NCBI RefSeq assembly: GCF_014649655.1
Contig: NZ_BMTL01000017.1
Span: 1-64,000 of the forward strand
Direction of reading: 5' to 3'
DNA: 64,000 nt
Source of the DNA: Streptomyces humidus
Lineage (GTDB): Bacteria > Actinomycetota > Actinomycetes > Streptomycetales > Streptomycetaceae
A program made the position numbers and the translations under genes. The notes below the pieces were generated by a model. That model searched no databases, was not told where the DNA came from, and saw only the letters and a list, made by a program, of their open reading frames with translations. Position 1 is the first letter of the stretch. Every line of letters starts with the position of its first letter. Below, in pieces: positions 19,148-28,296 of the stretch.

Positions 19148-21565
19148 GTGGCGGCATTGGCACGCTGGTGCTATCGGCATCGGCTGGTGGTCCTGTTGGT
19201 GTGGGTGGGGGCGCTGTTCGGCCTGGGGTTCTCGGCCTCGACGGCGGGCACGGACTACGCGAACGTGTTCTCCCTCCCCGACACGGACTCCAAGAGGGCG
19301 TACGACCTGATGGAGAAGGCGTTCCCCGCGCGCGCGGGCGACACCGACACCGTCGTGTGGACGGTCGACGAGGGCTCGGTCCGCGACCAGGACGTACGGT
19401 CCCGGATCCAGCCCGCCCTCGACGACATCGCGAAGATGAAGGGCGTCGGCGGCGTCACCAGCCCCTACGCGGGGGCGGCGACGCAGGTCTCCGGTGACGG
19501 CCGGACCGCCTACGCCCAGATCACGTTCACCGAGCAGGCGAACTCCGTGCCCAAGGAGCTCGTCCAGGACGTCGTCGACGCCGCGCAGGGCGCCGAACGG
19601 GGCGGCCTGGAGGTCGAGCTGGGCGGCCAGGCGATCCAGCGGGTGCAGGAACCGCCCACCGGCCTCGCCGAGATGGTCGGCCTCGCGGCGGCCGCGGTGG
19701 TGCTGTTCCTCGCCTTCGGCTCCCTCTTCGCGATGCTGCTGCCGCTCGCCGTGGCGGTCTTCGGCGTCGGCATGGGCCTGTTCTCCACCCAGCTGCTCAG
19801 CCACGTCACCGACATCCCCGACCTGGCCCCGCTGCTCTCCTCCCTGATCGGCCTCGGCGTCGGCATCGACTACGCCCTGTTCATCGTCACCCGGCACCGC
19901 AAGGGCGTCCTGCGCGGCCTGGACCCGGAGGAGTCGGCGGTCACCGCCCTCAACACCTCGGGCCGGGCGGTCCTGTTCGCGGGCGGCACGGTGTGCATCG
20001 CGCTCGCCGGGATGCTGGTGACGAACCTGCGCTTCCTGGACGGCGTCGTCATCGGCACGTCCGTGACCGTGGTGCTGAGCGTCCTCGCGGCCACGACGCT
20101 GCTGCCCGCCCTGCTGGGCTTCCTCGGCGTGCGCGTGCTCAGCCGCAAGCAGCGCAAGCGCCTCGCCGCGTCGGGCCCGGAGCCGGAGAAGGCGAGCACT
20201 CCCGCGGCCCGCTGGTCGACGAGGGTGCAGCGCCGTCCCCGGACGATCGCCGCGCTCGCCGTCGTCGTCATGGCCGTCCTCGCGCTCCCCGTTCTGTCGC
20301 TCCGCCTCGGTGCCACCGACCAGGGCAACAACGACGACGCCACGACCACCCGGAAGGCCTACGACCTGCTCGCCCAGGGCTTCGGACCGGGCTTCAACGG
20401 CCCGCTCCAGGTGGTCGTGGACGGCGGCGACGCCACCGCGCTCGTCAAGGCCGTCAAGGACACCCCCGGCGTCGCCCAGGTGGCCGCGCTGCCGCCCGCG
20501 AACGGCGTCACCGTGATCCAGGTCGTCCCCACCACCTCGCCCCAGTCGAAGGAGACGGACGCGCTGATCGACCGGCTGCGCGACGACGTCGTCCCGCAGG
20601 CCGGGGTGACGGCGCACGTGGGCGGCGTCACCGCGGTCTCCAAGGACTTCGCGACGGTCACCGGGGACCGCCTGCCCCTGTTCATCGCCACCATCATCGG
20701 CCTGGGCTTCCTGCTGCTCCTGGTCGCCTTCCGCTCCCTGGTGGTCCCGCTGACGGCCGCGGTGATGAACCTGATCGCGGCGGCGGCCTCCTTCGGCGTC
20801 CTCGTCGCGATCTTCCAGTGGGGCTGGGGACTGGAGCTGCTCGGCCTCGGCAAGGAGGGCCCGATCAACGCCTTCCTGCCGGTCATCATGCTGTCCCTGC
20901 TCTTCGGCCTGTCGATGGACTACCAGGTCTTCCTGGTCAGCCGGATGCACGAGGAGTGGGTGCACACCCGGGACAACGCGCGAGCGGTCCGCGTGGGCCT
21001 GGCGGAGACCAGCCGGGTCATCAACTCGGCCGCCCTGATCATGGTCTGCGTGTTCCTCGCGTTCGTGCTCAGCGGCGACTCGGGCGCGGCGATGGCGGGC
21101 GTAGGCCTCGCGGCAGCCGTCGCCCTGGACGCCTTCGTCCTGCGCACGGCTCTCGTCCCGGCCGCGATGCACCTGCTCGGCGACTCCAACTGGTGGCTGC
21201 CGGCGTGGCTGGAGAAGCGGCTGCCGCATCTCGCGGTGGAGCCGAAGGAGGACGAGCCGCACGAGGCGCTCCCCACGGCCGACGGCGGCCCCGCCTCCGC
21301 CGTCCACGGTTTCGTCCGGGACGCGGCCGGCGACCCGGTCGAGGGGGCGACGATGACGCTCATGACCAAGGGCGGCCGGCGGCTGGACCGCGTGACCTCG
21401 CTCGCCGACGGCTCCTACATCCTCTCGGTGCCGGGCCCGGGAACGTATCTGCTGGCGACCGCGGCCTCCTCGTCCGCCTCCCACGCCCGGCAGCTGACGG
21501 TCGCGGCGGAGCCGCTGGTCTTCGACGTCGAACTCTCCGAGGACGAACTGGACAGCGTGAACTGA
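19148..21565 (+). CDS. MMPL-family RND transporter with C-terminal carboxypeptidase-regulatory-like domain
   Basis: An 805-residue exporter. Two MMPL repeats are visible: N-terminal TM, a large extracytoplasmic loop (about 35-165), and a helical bundle with GLGVGIDYALFIVTRHR (about 237-253). A second loop and bundle follow, with LLFGLSMDYQVFLVSRM. After the last helix, residues about 715-805 form an additional beta-rich module (VHGFVRDAAGDPVEGATMTL, then DGSYILSVPGPGTYLLAT). It resembles carboxypeptidase-regulatory/CnaB-like folds and is not part of a standard MMPL protein. The GTG at 19148 has GAGGAG upstream. Substrate unknown; lipids or lipopeptides are typical for the family. Confidence 0.85.
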   Translation: MAALARWCYRHRLVVLLVWVGALFGLGFSASTAGTDYANVFSLPDTDSKRAYDLMEKAFPARAGDTDTVVWTVDEGSVRDQDVRSRIQPALDDIAKMKGVGGVTSPYAGAATQVSGDGRTAYAQITFTEQANSVPKELVQDVVDAAQGAERGGLEVELGGQAIQRVQEPPTGLAEMVGLAAAAVVLFLAFGSLFAMLLPLAVAVFGVGMGLFSTQLLSHVTDIPDLAPLLSSLIGLGVGIDYALFIVTRHRKGVLRGLDPEESAVTALNTSGRAVLFAGGTVCIALAGMLVTNLRFLDGVVIGTSVTVVLSVLAATTLLPALLGFLGVRVLSRKQRKRLAASGPEPEKASTPAARWSTRVQRRPRTIAALAVVVMAVLALPVLSLRLGATDQGNNDDATTTRKAYDLLAQGFGPGFNGPLQVVVDGGDATALVKAVKDTPGVAQVAALPPANGVTVIQVVPTTSPQSKETDALIDRLRDDVVPQAGVTAHVGGVTAVSKDFATVTGDRLPLFIATIIGLGFLLLLVAFRSLVVPLTAAVMNLIAAAASFGVLVAIFQWGWGLELLGLGKEGPINAFLPVIMLSLLFGLSMDYQVFLVSRMHEEWVHTRDNARAVRVGLAETSRVINSAALIMVCVFLAFVLSGDSGAAMAGVGLAAAVALDAFVLRTALVPAAMHLLGDSNWWLPAWLEKRLPHLAVEPKEDEPHEALPTADGGPASAVHGFVRDAAGDPVEGATMTLMTKGGRRLDRVTSLADGSYILSVPGPGTYLLATAASSSASHARQLTVAAEPLVFDVELSEDELDSVN

Positions 21566-21587
21566 CCGGCGACGGGGCCGCCGCGGC

Positions 21588-22439
21588 CTACGGCCCGGTG
21601 GCCCCCTCGTCCCGGTCACGACTGTCGCGCCTGTCGTCCCCCTCGTCCTCGCCCGCCGCGCTCTCGGCGTCCCCGCCGTCCGGGCGCCTGCCGGCGGGGT
21701 CCGGCGGGGCGTTGGTCATGCCGGGGAGGAAGTCCGTGAACAGCTCGTGCACCTCCAGGACGAGTGGCCGCAGGACCCGGAACCGGGCCAGCGCCACGCC
21801 CCGCGCGGTCAGCCGCGCACCCCGCCCGGCCAGCCGGTAGCTGCGCTCGCGCCCTTCCGTGCGGTCGTAGATCCAGTACATGACGAGGCCCATCTGCGAG
21901 AGCCACATCAACTCGGGCAGCACCTCGCGCAGTTCCTCCGGCACCTTGGCCTTCGAGCCCGCGAGCACCTCCCGGTGGACGCCGATGGCCTGCACGCGCG
22001 CGGGCTCCGACTCGGCGGAGAACGGGCTGAGCGGGCTGTCCGGGTCGGCGGCGTTCTTGAAGAACTGGACGGCGAACTCGTGGTAAGGCTTCGCCACGTC
22101 CAGCCAGGCCCGCAACACCCCCGCCAGCCGGGCCTCCAGACTCGTCTCCCGCGCCAGGATGTCCCGGACGGCCTCCCGGTGCTCCGCCGCCAGCCGGTCG
22201 TAGAAGCCCTGGATCAGGTGCTCCTTGCCGGCGAAGTAGTAGTACGCGTTGCCGACCGAGACCCCGGCCTCCTGGGCGATGGCCCGCATCGTCGTCCGGT
22301 CGTAGCCGCGTTCCTGGAACAGCCGCATCGCGGTCTCCAGGATCAGCGCGCGCGTCTGCTCGGACTTGGACGCGGGTGCGCCCTCGCGGGACGGGGTCGG
22401 GGGAGCGGCCTCGGCGGGGCCGTCGTTGTCAGCGGGCAC
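21588..22439 (-). CDS. TetR-family transcriptional regulator
   Basis: About 283 residues from GTG 22439, which is uncertain. An N-terminal disordered tail (about 1-25) precedes the TetR helix-turn-helix: TRALILETAMRLFQERGYDRTTMRAIAQEAGV, then SVGNAYYYFAGKE. A ligand domain and an Asp/Glu/Arg-rich C-terminal tail follow. It is the last gene of a three-gene minus-strand set (membrane protein 22983-23399, DCC protein, this gene), starting 10 bp after the DCC stop. Two TTGAAC-N2-GTTCAA palindromes over the promoter of that set (23415-23473) are its probable operators, which would make it autoregulatory. Confidence 0.85.
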   Translation of the reverse strand: MPADNDGPAEAAPPTPSREGAPASKSEQTRALILETAMRLFQERGYDRTTMRAIAQEAGVSVGNAYYYFAGKEHLIQGFYDRLAAEHREAVRDILARETSLEARLAGVLRAWLDVAKPYHEFAVQFFKNAADPDSPLSPFSAESEPARVQAIGVHREVLAGSKAKVPEELREVLPELMWLSQMGLVMYWIYDRTEGRERSYRLAGRGARLTARGVALARFRVLRPLVLEVHELFTDFLPGMTNAPPDPAGRRPDGGDAESAAGEDEGDDRRDSRDRDEGATGP

Positions 22440-22449
22440 GGAAGAGAGC

Positions 22450-22986
22450 CTAGTCAGTGGCGCAGTGGCCGTCGGCACAGGTCGGCGGGTGGTGGGTCCA
22501 GCCCCCGTACGGGTCGTACGTCCACCCGTCGGCGCTGCGGTAGACGCCCCCGCCCCAGCCGGCGCCGCGCCGGTGTCCGCGCCGCCACTTCGCGGCGGAG
22601 AGCACGGCGGCCCGCGCGACCTTCGCGCCGGCGGGCGTGCACAGCCGGTGTGACAGCGGACGGTGCTCACGCAGCGCCCACAGGGTCACGATCCAGGCGG
22701 CGGCGCCCTGGTAGACCTGGCCCGAGTCGCCGACGACGGTGATCTCGTCGAGGGTGGCGCGATGGTCGAGGCCCGGGTGGCGGGCGCACGCCTCGGCGGA
22801 GCCCGCCGGGACGAACTCCAGCGGCACCAACTGTGGCTGCCGGCTCAGCCAGTCGCGCAGGAACCCGCACAGCGGGCACTCGGCGTCGTAGAGGACGGTG
22901 AGCCGGCGGACCGGGACGCGGCGGGCGTCCCGGTCAACGGCGGCCTGGACGGCCGGGGCGGCCGCGCGGACCGGCATGGTGCTCAC
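22450..22986 (-). CDS. DCC-family thiol-disulfide oxidoreductase-like protein (DUF393)
   Basis: A 178-residue protein with the DxxCxxC signature, LYDAECPLCGFL (Cys40ish and Cys43ish), followed by a thioredoxin-like domain. The C-terminal 40 residues are rich in Gly/Trp/His/Cys. The family is presumed to be redox active; no substrate is known. It starts at GTG 22986, overlapping the stop of the upstream membrane protein (GTGA); an ATG three codons in is an alternative. It belongs to the TetR-controlled operon described at 23415-23473. Confidence 0.8.
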   Translation of the reverse strand: MSTMPVRAAAPAVQAAVDRDARRVPVRRLTVLYDAECPLCGFLRDWLSRQPQLVPLEFVPAGSAEACARHPGLDHRATLDEITVVGDSGQVYQGAAAWIVTLWALREHRPLSHRLCTPAGAKVARAAVLSAAKWRRGHRRGAGWGGGVYRSADGWTYDPYGGWTHHPPTCADGHCATD

Positions 22987-23399
22987 GCCCCGGCCGCGGG
23001 GGCCGACGGAGCGGTCCAGCCCTGCGGGGCGACCGGCGGAACCTGCTCGCGCTCCATGGCCCCGCGCCGCCGGATCCGGTTCAGCACGTAGACGTTGGCC
23101 AGGTGCATCGCCCCGAGCACCAGCAGCACCACGCCCAGCTTCGTCGACAGGGCCTCGAAGACGCCTCGGGTGTCCTCGATGGTGTCGTCGCCGCTCAGAT
23201 AGAGGGCGACGAAGCCGAGGTTGACGAGGTAGAAGCCGACCACCAGGAGGTGGTTGACGGCGTCGGCGAGCTTCTCGTTCCCCTGGAGCACGTCGGCCAG
23301 GAAGACCCGCCCGTGGTGGCTGAGGGTCCTGGCCACCCAGATCGTCAGAGCGATGCTGACGATCAGGTAGACGACGTAGGCGATGACCGTGCGGTCCAT
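22983..23399 (-). CDS. Small integral membrane protein, TetR-operon leader gene
   Basis: A 138-residue protein with three hydrophobic helices (about 5-25, 45-68, 85-105) and a Pro/Ala-rich C-terminus. No functional family is recognised. The ATG at 23399 is chosen because AGGTGGGG lies just upstream; a GTG three codons earlier overlaps that site. It is the first gene of a set with the DCC-family and TetR genes, and a promoter with two operator palindromes lies directly upstream. Confidence 0.7.
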   Translation of the reverse strand: MDRTVIAYVVYLIVSIALTIWVARTLSHHGRVFLADVLQGNEKLADAVNHLLVVGFYLVNLGFVALYLSGDDTIEDTRGVFEALSTKLGVVLLVLGAMHLANVYVLNRIRRRGAMEREQVPPVAPQGWTAPSAPAAGA

Positions 23400-23414
23400 G
23401 TTCCCCACCTTTTC

Positions 23415-23428
23415 TTGAACGCGTTCAA
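23415..23428. promoter_or_regulatory. Operator 1: perfect palindrome TTGAACGCGTTCAA
   Basis: A perfect 14-bp palindrome just downstream of the predicted start of transcription and upstream of the membrane-protein ribosome-binding site. It has the size and symmetry of a TetR-family operator and shares its half-sites with operator 2. Confidence 0.75.
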
Positions 23429-23444
23429 AACGCTGTCGAGGACG

Positions 23445-23473
23445 ACTCTAGCGCTGTTTTTGAACACGTTCAA
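23445..23473 (-). promoter_or_regulatory. Promoter with overlapping operator 2 (TTGAAC-GT-GTTCAA)
   Basis: Read on the minus strand, TTGAAC (23473-23468) serves as -35 and TAGAGT (23450-23445) as -10, with exactly 17 bp between them. The -35 box is the left half of a second palindrome (23460-23473) with the same half-sites as operator 1, centred 45 bp away. A repressor on both sites would cover the whole promoter. The regulator is inferred to be the TetR protein at 21588-22439. Confidence 0.7.
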
Positions 23474-23802
23474 CAGGGGGGTGGCGTGACGGGTACGGCC
23501 TCGACGCCTGCCCGGGCGCGGGGCGTTCGGAGCGGCACGTGAAGCCCGGGGGCGTACCCTCAGGGGCCGGCGATCTCGGCGGACTGCCTACGGCCACGGC
23601 GAACGGCGCGTCGAGCGGTGCCGTGGATGCGTAGCTGTTCTTCGGCGCGAGCGCCGGCGGCGACCTTTCGCCCGCGGCGCCCGGAGGACGTCTTCCTCCG
23701 GGACCACAAGAGCGACAGCAGGCGCTGGGCCGCGAAGGCCTGGGGGCCGCCTGCGCCGTCTGCCCGGCGGCGACCCGCGGTGGCAGGCCTCGTGACGAGA
23801 GG
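23474..23802. other. Intergenic region with a hairpin; no gene seen
   Basis: The six-frame translations here look like random high-GC readings, without a conserved motif or ribosome-binding site. The only clear structure is CCCGGAGGA (23680-23688), loop CGTCT, TCCTCCGGG (23694-23702), a perfect 9-bp stem suited to terminate the Uma2 transcript arriving on the minus strand. Confidence 0.5.
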
Positions 23803-24420
23803 TCAGTCGCTCTTCTTCGCCCGGCCCGCCGCGAGGATCTCGGCGGCGTCCAGGGTGACCTTGGCGCCGATGACGTCGGGCAGGGTGACGGACTGGCCGG
23901 GCGCGTAGAACTGGTGGCTGTCGTAACCGCCCGTGATCGGCTCGGTGAGGACGTGGACACGCTGGTGCTTGCGGTCGACGACGACGTAGACGGGCACCTT
24001 CGCCTGGGCGTACGCGGCGACCTTGGTCTTGAGGTCGTCCTTCCAGTTCCCCGAGGTCACTTCCAGGACCAGGCGGAAGCAGCCGGGGTCGTACGCGTTG
24101 TTCTCCACGAAGTGGTCGTCGATGTCGGCGTCGACGATCACGAGGTCGGGAATCGCGTAGTCCTCCGCGCCCGTCGGCAGCCACAGCCCGACGTTCTGGA
24201 GGACCTCGCTGTCCCCGTCGTCGAGCCCTGCGGCGATGAACGGTCGCATGAGCTTTGTCAGGGCACGGGCGTGCGGGGCATCCGGTGACGGTGTCACGAG
24301 GAGGTGACCTCCGACGATCTCGACGCGGTAGCCCGGATGACGCTCCATGATCTCGTCGGCGATGGCCGTCAGCGAGAACGGCTCGTCGGCGTAGGGCTGC
24401 TCGACGGATGCAGCGGACAT
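23803..24420 (-). CDS. Uma2-family putative endonuclease
   Basis: A 205-residue protein of the Uma2/DUF820 family, which has a PD-(D/E)XK nuclease-like fold. RVEIVGGHLLVTPSP, IPDLVIVDADI and RLVLEVTSGNWKDDLKTKVAAYAQAKVPVY (Glu-x-Thr, Lys) correspond to the conserved core with its acidic and lysine residues. Members are abundant in Streptomyces and cyanobacteria; their role is unproven, possibly DNA cleavage. The ATG at 24420 has GAGGAGG upstream. A second member lies at 59989-60582, with only family-level resemblance. Confidence 0.85.
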   Translation of the reverse strand: MSAASVEQPYADEPFSLTAIADEIMERHPGYRVEIVGGHLLVTPSPDAPHARALTKLMRPFIAAGLDDGDSEVLQNVGLWLPTGAEDYAIPDLVIVDADIDDHFVENNAYDPGCFRLVLEVTSGNWKDDLKTKVAAYAQAKVPVYVVVDRKHQRVHVLTEPITGGYDSHQFYAPGQSVTLPDVIGAKVTLDAAEILAAGRAKKSD

Positions 24421-24524
24421 CGCGTGCCTCCTCGGGGCCGGTGTCGAGAACATCATCGTAGGCCGGGCGGCCCGCCGGTGTCCCTCTTGATCACGTTCAC
24501 CCGATCGTGGCGTCGGCACGCCGA

Positions 24525-24563
24525 AGGGCCCCGCCCCCGGCGTGAACCGGGAGGCGGGGCCCT
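24525..24563 (-). terminator. Terminator of the sdhCDAB operon
   Basis: AGGGCCCCGCC-CCCGG and CCGGG-A-GGCGGGGCCCT form a 16-bp stem with one bulge and a 7-nt loop, 22 bp after the sdhB stop. It is strongly GC-rich and has no U-tract. Confidence 0.85.
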
Positions 24564-24585
24564 CGACGACGTGCCGGAGGCGGCG

Positions 24586-25365
24586 TCAGAAGCGGCGCGT
24601 GATCAGCGCCCGCTTCACCTCCTGGATCGCCTTGGTGACCTCGATGCCGCGCGGGCAGGCGTCCGTGCAGTTGAACGTCGTACGGCAGCGCCAGACGCCG
24701 TCCTTGTCGTTCAGGATCTCCAGCCGCTGCTCGCCGGCCTCGTCACGCGAGTCGAAGATGAAGCGGTGGGCGTTCACGATGGCGGCCGGGCCGAAGTACT
24801 GCCCGTCGTTCCAGAACACCGGGCAGGACGACGTGCAGGCCGCGCACAGGATGCACTTCGTCGTGTCGTCGAAGCGCTCGCGGTCCTCGGCCGTCTGGAG
24901 ACGCTCGCGCGTCGGCTCGTTGGTGTCCTTCGTGATCAGGAAGGGCATCACGTCGCGGTACGCCTGGAAGAACGGCTCCATGTCGACGACCAGGTCCTTC
25001 AGGACCGTCAGGCCCTTTATGGGCTCGACCGTGATCGGCTTGGCGGGGTTGATGTCCTTGATCAGCGTCTTGCACGCCAGACGGTTCTTGCCGTTGATCC
25101 GCATCGCGTCCGAGCCGCAGATGCCGTGGGCGCAGGAACGGCGGAAGGTGAGCGTGCCGTCGACGTCCCACTTGATCTTGTGGAGGGCGTCGAGGACGCG
25201 CTCCTTCGGGTCGATCTCCAGCTGGAAGTCTTCCCAGACCGCCTCGGCCGAGACCTCGGGGTTGAAGCGGCGCACGCGGAGGGTGACCGTGATGTACGGG
25301 GAGTCGGCGAAGCCGGGCTCGGGGGCGCCGGCCGCGTCCGCCTTGTCGAGGGTCGGGGTTGCCAT
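24586..25365 (-). CDS. sdhB: Succinate dehydrogenase iron-sulfur subunit
   Basis: A 259-residue protein that passes electrons from the flavoprotein to quinone. The [2Fe-2S] ligands lie in SCAHGICGSDA and a later LAC; [4Fe-4S] and [3Fe-4S] ligands lie in CILCAACTSSCP and CTDACPRGIEV. The ATG overlaps the sdhA stop by one base (TGATG). It is the last gene of sdhCDAB, followed by a strong terminator. The N-terminal ten residues are Ala/Asp rich. Confidence 0.95.
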   Translation of the reverse strand: MATPTLDKADAAGAPEPGFADSPYITVTLRVRRFNPEVSAEAVWEDFQLEIDPKERVLDALHKIKWDVDGTLTFRRSCAHGICGSDAMRINGKNRLACKTLIKDINPAKPITVEPIKGLTVLKDLVVDMEPFFQAYRDVMPFLITKDTNEPTRERLQTAEDRERFDDTTKCILCAACTSSCPVFWNDGQYFGPAAIVNAHRFIFDSRDEAGEQRLEILNDKDGVWRCRTTFNCTDACPRGIEVTKAIQEVKRALITRRF

Positions 25366-27119
25366 CAGTACTTACGCTCCATCGGCTGGTAGCGGGTCTG
25401 GACGACCGGCTTGTAGTCGAGACGGACGGTCTCGCTGCCGTCGTCGCCCACCTCGCGGTACGCCATGGTGTGGCGCATGAAGTTGACGTCGTCGCGGTTG
25501 GGGTAGTCCTCGCGGTAGTGACCGCCGCGGGACTCCTTGCGGGCCAGCGCGGAGACCGCCATGACCTCGGCCAGGTCCAGGAGGTTGCCCAGCTCGACGG
25601 CCTCCAGCAGGTCCGTGTTGAACCGCTTGCCCTTGTCCTGGATCGACACGTTCTTGTAGCGCTCGCGCAGCTCGGCGATCTTCTCGACCGCCGTCTTGAT
25701 GGTCTGCTCGGTGCGGAACACCATGACGTTCGCGTCCATGGTCTCCTGCAGCTCGCGGCGCAGGACCGACACGCGCTCGGTCCCCGTCGACGCCCGCAGC
25801 CGCTCCACCTGGGAGACGACCAGCTCGGCCGGGTTCTCCGGCAGCTCGACGAAGTCCGCCTTCTGGGAGTACTCGGCGGCGGCGATGCCCGCCCGGCGGC
25901 CGAACACGTTGATGTCCAGCAGCGAGTTCGTGCCCAGACGGTTGGCGCCGTGCACCGACACGCAGGCGACCTCGCCGGCCGCGTACAGGCCCGGGACGAC
26001 CGTCGTGTTGTCGCTGAGGACCTCGCCCTCGACGTTCGTCGGGATGCCGCCCATGGCGTAGTGCGCGGTGGGCTGGATCGGGATCGGGTCCGTGTACGGC
26101 TCGATGCCGAGGTAGGTCCGCGCGAACTCGGTGATGTCCGGGAGCTTCGCGTCCAGCTGCTCCGGCGGGAGGTGGGTGAGGTCGAGGTAGACGTGGTCGC
26201 CCTCGGGACCGCAGCCGCGGCCCTCGCGGATCTCCGTGTAGATGGACCGGGACACGACGTCACGCGACGCCAGGTCCTTCATCACCGGCGCGTACTTCTC
26301 CATGAAGCGCTCGCCGTCCTTGTTGCGCAGGATGCCGCCCTCACCGCGGGCGCCCTCCGTCAGCAGGATGCCCATGCGCCAGATGCCGGTCGGGTGGAAC
26401 TGGAAGAACTCCATGTCCTCCAGCGGCAGCCCGCGCCGGTACACGGCGGCCTGGCCGTCACCGGTCAGGGTGTGCGCGTTCGACGTCACCTTGAAGAACT
26501 TGCCGCAGCCGCCCGAGGCGTAGATGACGGCCTTCGCCTGGAAGACGTGGATCTCGCCGGTGGCCAGCTCGTAGGCCACCACGCCGGCCGACCGCTTGAC
26601 GCCGTCGACCTCGGTGATCAGCTGGTCGAGGACGTAGAACTCGTTGTAGAACTCCACGCCCTCCTTCACGCAGTTCTGGTACAGCGTCTGAAGGATCATG
26701 TGGCCGGTGCGGTCGGCCGCGTAGCAGGAGCGGCGGACCGGGGCCTCGCCGTGGTTGCGGCTGTGACCGCCGAAGCGGCGCTGGTCGATCGTGCCGTCGG
26801 GCGTGCGGTTGAACGGCAGGCCCATCTTCTCCAGGTCGAGGACGGAGTCGATGGCCTCCTTCGCCAGGATCTCCGCGGCGTCCTGGTCGACCAGATAGTC
26901 ACCGCCCTTGACCGTGTCGAAGGTGTGCCACTCCCAGTTGTCCTCCTCCACGTTGGCGAGCGCGGCGGCCATGCCGCCCTGCGCGGCGCCCGTGTGGGAG
27001 CGGGTGGGGTAGAGCTTGGTCAGCACGGCGGTGCGGCTGCGCTTCGTCGACTCGATGGCGGCGCGCATACCGGCGCCGCCGGCGCCGACGATGACGGTGT
27101 CGTACTTGTGGATCTTCAT
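25365..27119 (-). CDS. sdhA: Succinate dehydrogenase flavoprotein subunit
   Basis: A 584-residue catalytic subunit. The dinucleotide-binding motif [13 protein letters not shown] (9-21) and the covalent-FAD histidine motif [10 protein letters not shown] (His42) are present. [13 protein letters not shown] and the catalytic-site arginine block are typical of SdhA. The ATG at 27119 lies 20 bp after sdhD. It forms the soluble half of complex II with SdhB on the inner membrane face. Confidence 0.95.
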   Translation of the reverse strand: MKIHKYDTVIVGAGGAGMRAAIESTKRSRTAVLTKLYPTRSHTGAAQGGMAAALANVEEDNWEWHTFDTVKGGDYLVDQDAAEILAKEAIDSVLDLEKMGLPFNRTPDGTIDQRRFGGHSRNHGEAPVRRSCYAADRTGHMILQTLYQNCVKEGVEFYNEFYVLDQLITEVDGVKRSAGVVAYELATGEIHVFQAKAVIYASGGCGKFFKVTSNAHTLTGDGQAAVYRRGLPLEDMEFFQFHPTGIWRMGILLTEGARGEGGILRNKDGERFMEKYAPVMKDLASRDVVSRSIYTEIREGRGCGPEGDHVYLDLTHLPPEQLDAKLPDITEFARTYLGIEPYTDPIPIQPTAHYAMGGIPTNVEGEVLSDNTTVVPGLYAAGEVACVSVHGANRLGTNSLLDINVFGRRAGIAAAEYSQKADFVELPENPAELVVSQVERLRASTGTERVSVLRRELQETMDANVMVFRTEQTIKTAVEKIAELRERYKNVSIQDKGKRFNTDLLEAVELGNLLDLAEVMAVSALARKESRGGHYREDYPNRDDVNFMRHTMAYREVGDDGSETVRLDYKPVVQTRYQPMERKY

Positions 27120-27138
27120 GATTCTCGCAGCCCCGTGC

Positions 27139-27621
27139 CTAGCGGATGTTCGGGTCGAAGGTGAAGATCACCAGCGTGCCCAGCAGGATGGTGAACACCG
27201 TGGCGGTGTAGAGCAGGCCCTTGAGCCAGAGCCGGGTGTTCGCGCGCTCCGCGTAGTCGTTGACGACCGTGCGCAGACCGTTCGCGCCGTGCAGCATCGC
27301 GAGCCACAGCATCAGCAGGTCCCAGACCTGCCAGAACGGGGAGGCCCAGCGGCCGGCCACGAAGGCGAAGCCGATCTTGGAGACTCCGCCGTCCAGGACG
27401 AGCTGGATCAGCAGGTGACCCAGGACCAGGACGACCAGCACGACGCCGGACAGACGCATGAACAGCCAGGCGGCCATCTCGAAGTTGCCCCGGGTGGACT
27501 TGGGGGTCTTCTTCGTGCGCTTGCGCGGGGCCTCGATGAAGGGCGCCGGGTGGTCGACGTCGTAGAGCGAGCCGCCCTCGACGGGGCCGACACCGGCTGC
27601 GGTGGATTCAGTGGTGGCCAT
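27139..27621 (-). CDS. sdhD: Succinate dehydrogenase membrane anchor subunit
   Basis: A 160-residue protein with three membrane helices after a charged N-terminus ([15 protein letters not shown], about 31-45). [15 protein letters not shown] includes the conserved His/Asn-Gly-Leu-Arg segment near the haem/quinone region of actinobacterial SDH. The ATG at 27621 lies 5 bp after sdhC. Together with SdhC it anchors SdhAB and carries the quinone site. Confidence 0.9.
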   Translation of the reverse strand: MATTESTAAGVGPVEGGSLYDVDHPAPFIEAPRKRTKKTPKSTRGNFEMAAWLFMRLSGVVLVVLVLGHLLIQLVLDGGVSKIGFAFVAGRWASPFWQVWDLLMLWLAMLHGANGLRTVVNDYAERANTRLWLKGLLYTATVFTILLGTLVIFTFDPNIR

Positions 27622-27626
27622 CGGTG

Positions 27627-28007
27627 TCAGCTCCCGAACAGTTCACGAGCGGCGTGCCCGAGAACGGGGTAGATCGCCCCGAGCATCAGCACGAGCCACA
27701 GGCCGACGACGCTCCAGAGCATCTGCTTCTGGTAGCGCGGGCCCTTCGACCAGAAGTCGACGGCGATGACGCGCAGACCGTTGAGCGCGTGGAAGAGGAT
27801 GGCGGCGACGAGGCCGTACTCCAGCAGCGCGACGATCGGGGTCTTGTAGGTGGCTACGACCTTGTCGTAGTCCTCGGGGGAGACACGCACGAGCGCGGTG
27901 TCGAGCACGTGGACGAACAGGAAGAAGAAGATGAGGACGCCGGTGACTCGATGAGCCACCCAGGACCACATTCCTTCCCGGCCGCGGTACAGCGTTCCAG
28001 CCGGCAC
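27627..28007 (-). CDS. sdhC: Succinate dehydrogenase cytochrome b556 subunit
   Basis: A 126-residue protein with three membrane helices. GMWSWVAHRVTGVLIFFFLFVHVLDTAL holds the first helix with its SxxHRxTG-type motif, and FHALNGLRVIAVD the conserved histidine for haem ligation. It is the first gene of sdhCDAB, so the operon promoter should lie in 28008-28250; I did not find a convincing consensus there. Confidence 0.92.
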   Translation of the reverse strand: MPAGTLYRGREGMWSWVAHRVTGVLIFFFLFVHVLDTALVRVSPEDYDKVVATYKTPIVALLEYGLVAAILFHALNGLRVIAVDFWSKGPRYQKQMLWSVVGLWLVLMLGAIYPVLGHAARELFGS

Positions 28008-28296
28008 GGAAGAACCCTCCGGGAGCGGGGATCAGGGCCTGCCGGCTTCGGCGTCGGACGGGCCCGGCCGGGTACGGTCCACCGGCCCCCAGCATCGTAG
28101 CCATGCACCGCCGCCGGGCTTACGCCGGGCCTACCGGTGTGATCAAAGTGGCACGCATATGGGTGAGTGTTCCCGGCCGCCGAGGTGGGTTGTGCGGATG
28201 TCTGCCCGGGTTCGTGCGGTTATGCGCCGTGTGCGTGCCGGTCGGGGCCGTTCGCGGCCCGCGCCGCCGCCGCAGGGGTCGCCACCCCGGAACCCC

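Noticed and set aside
18989-21619. 876-codon open frame antisense to the MMPL gene
   Set aside because: Its composition (Arg/Gly/Asp/His/Val-rich, no motifs) is the usual mirror of a high-GC coding strand; the plus strand encodes a clear MMPL protein.
23448-23960. Minus-strand frame over the TetR promoter and Uma2 end
   Set aside because: No ribosome-binding site, Pro/Arg/Ser-rich composition, and it overlaps the operators and the Uma2 gene.
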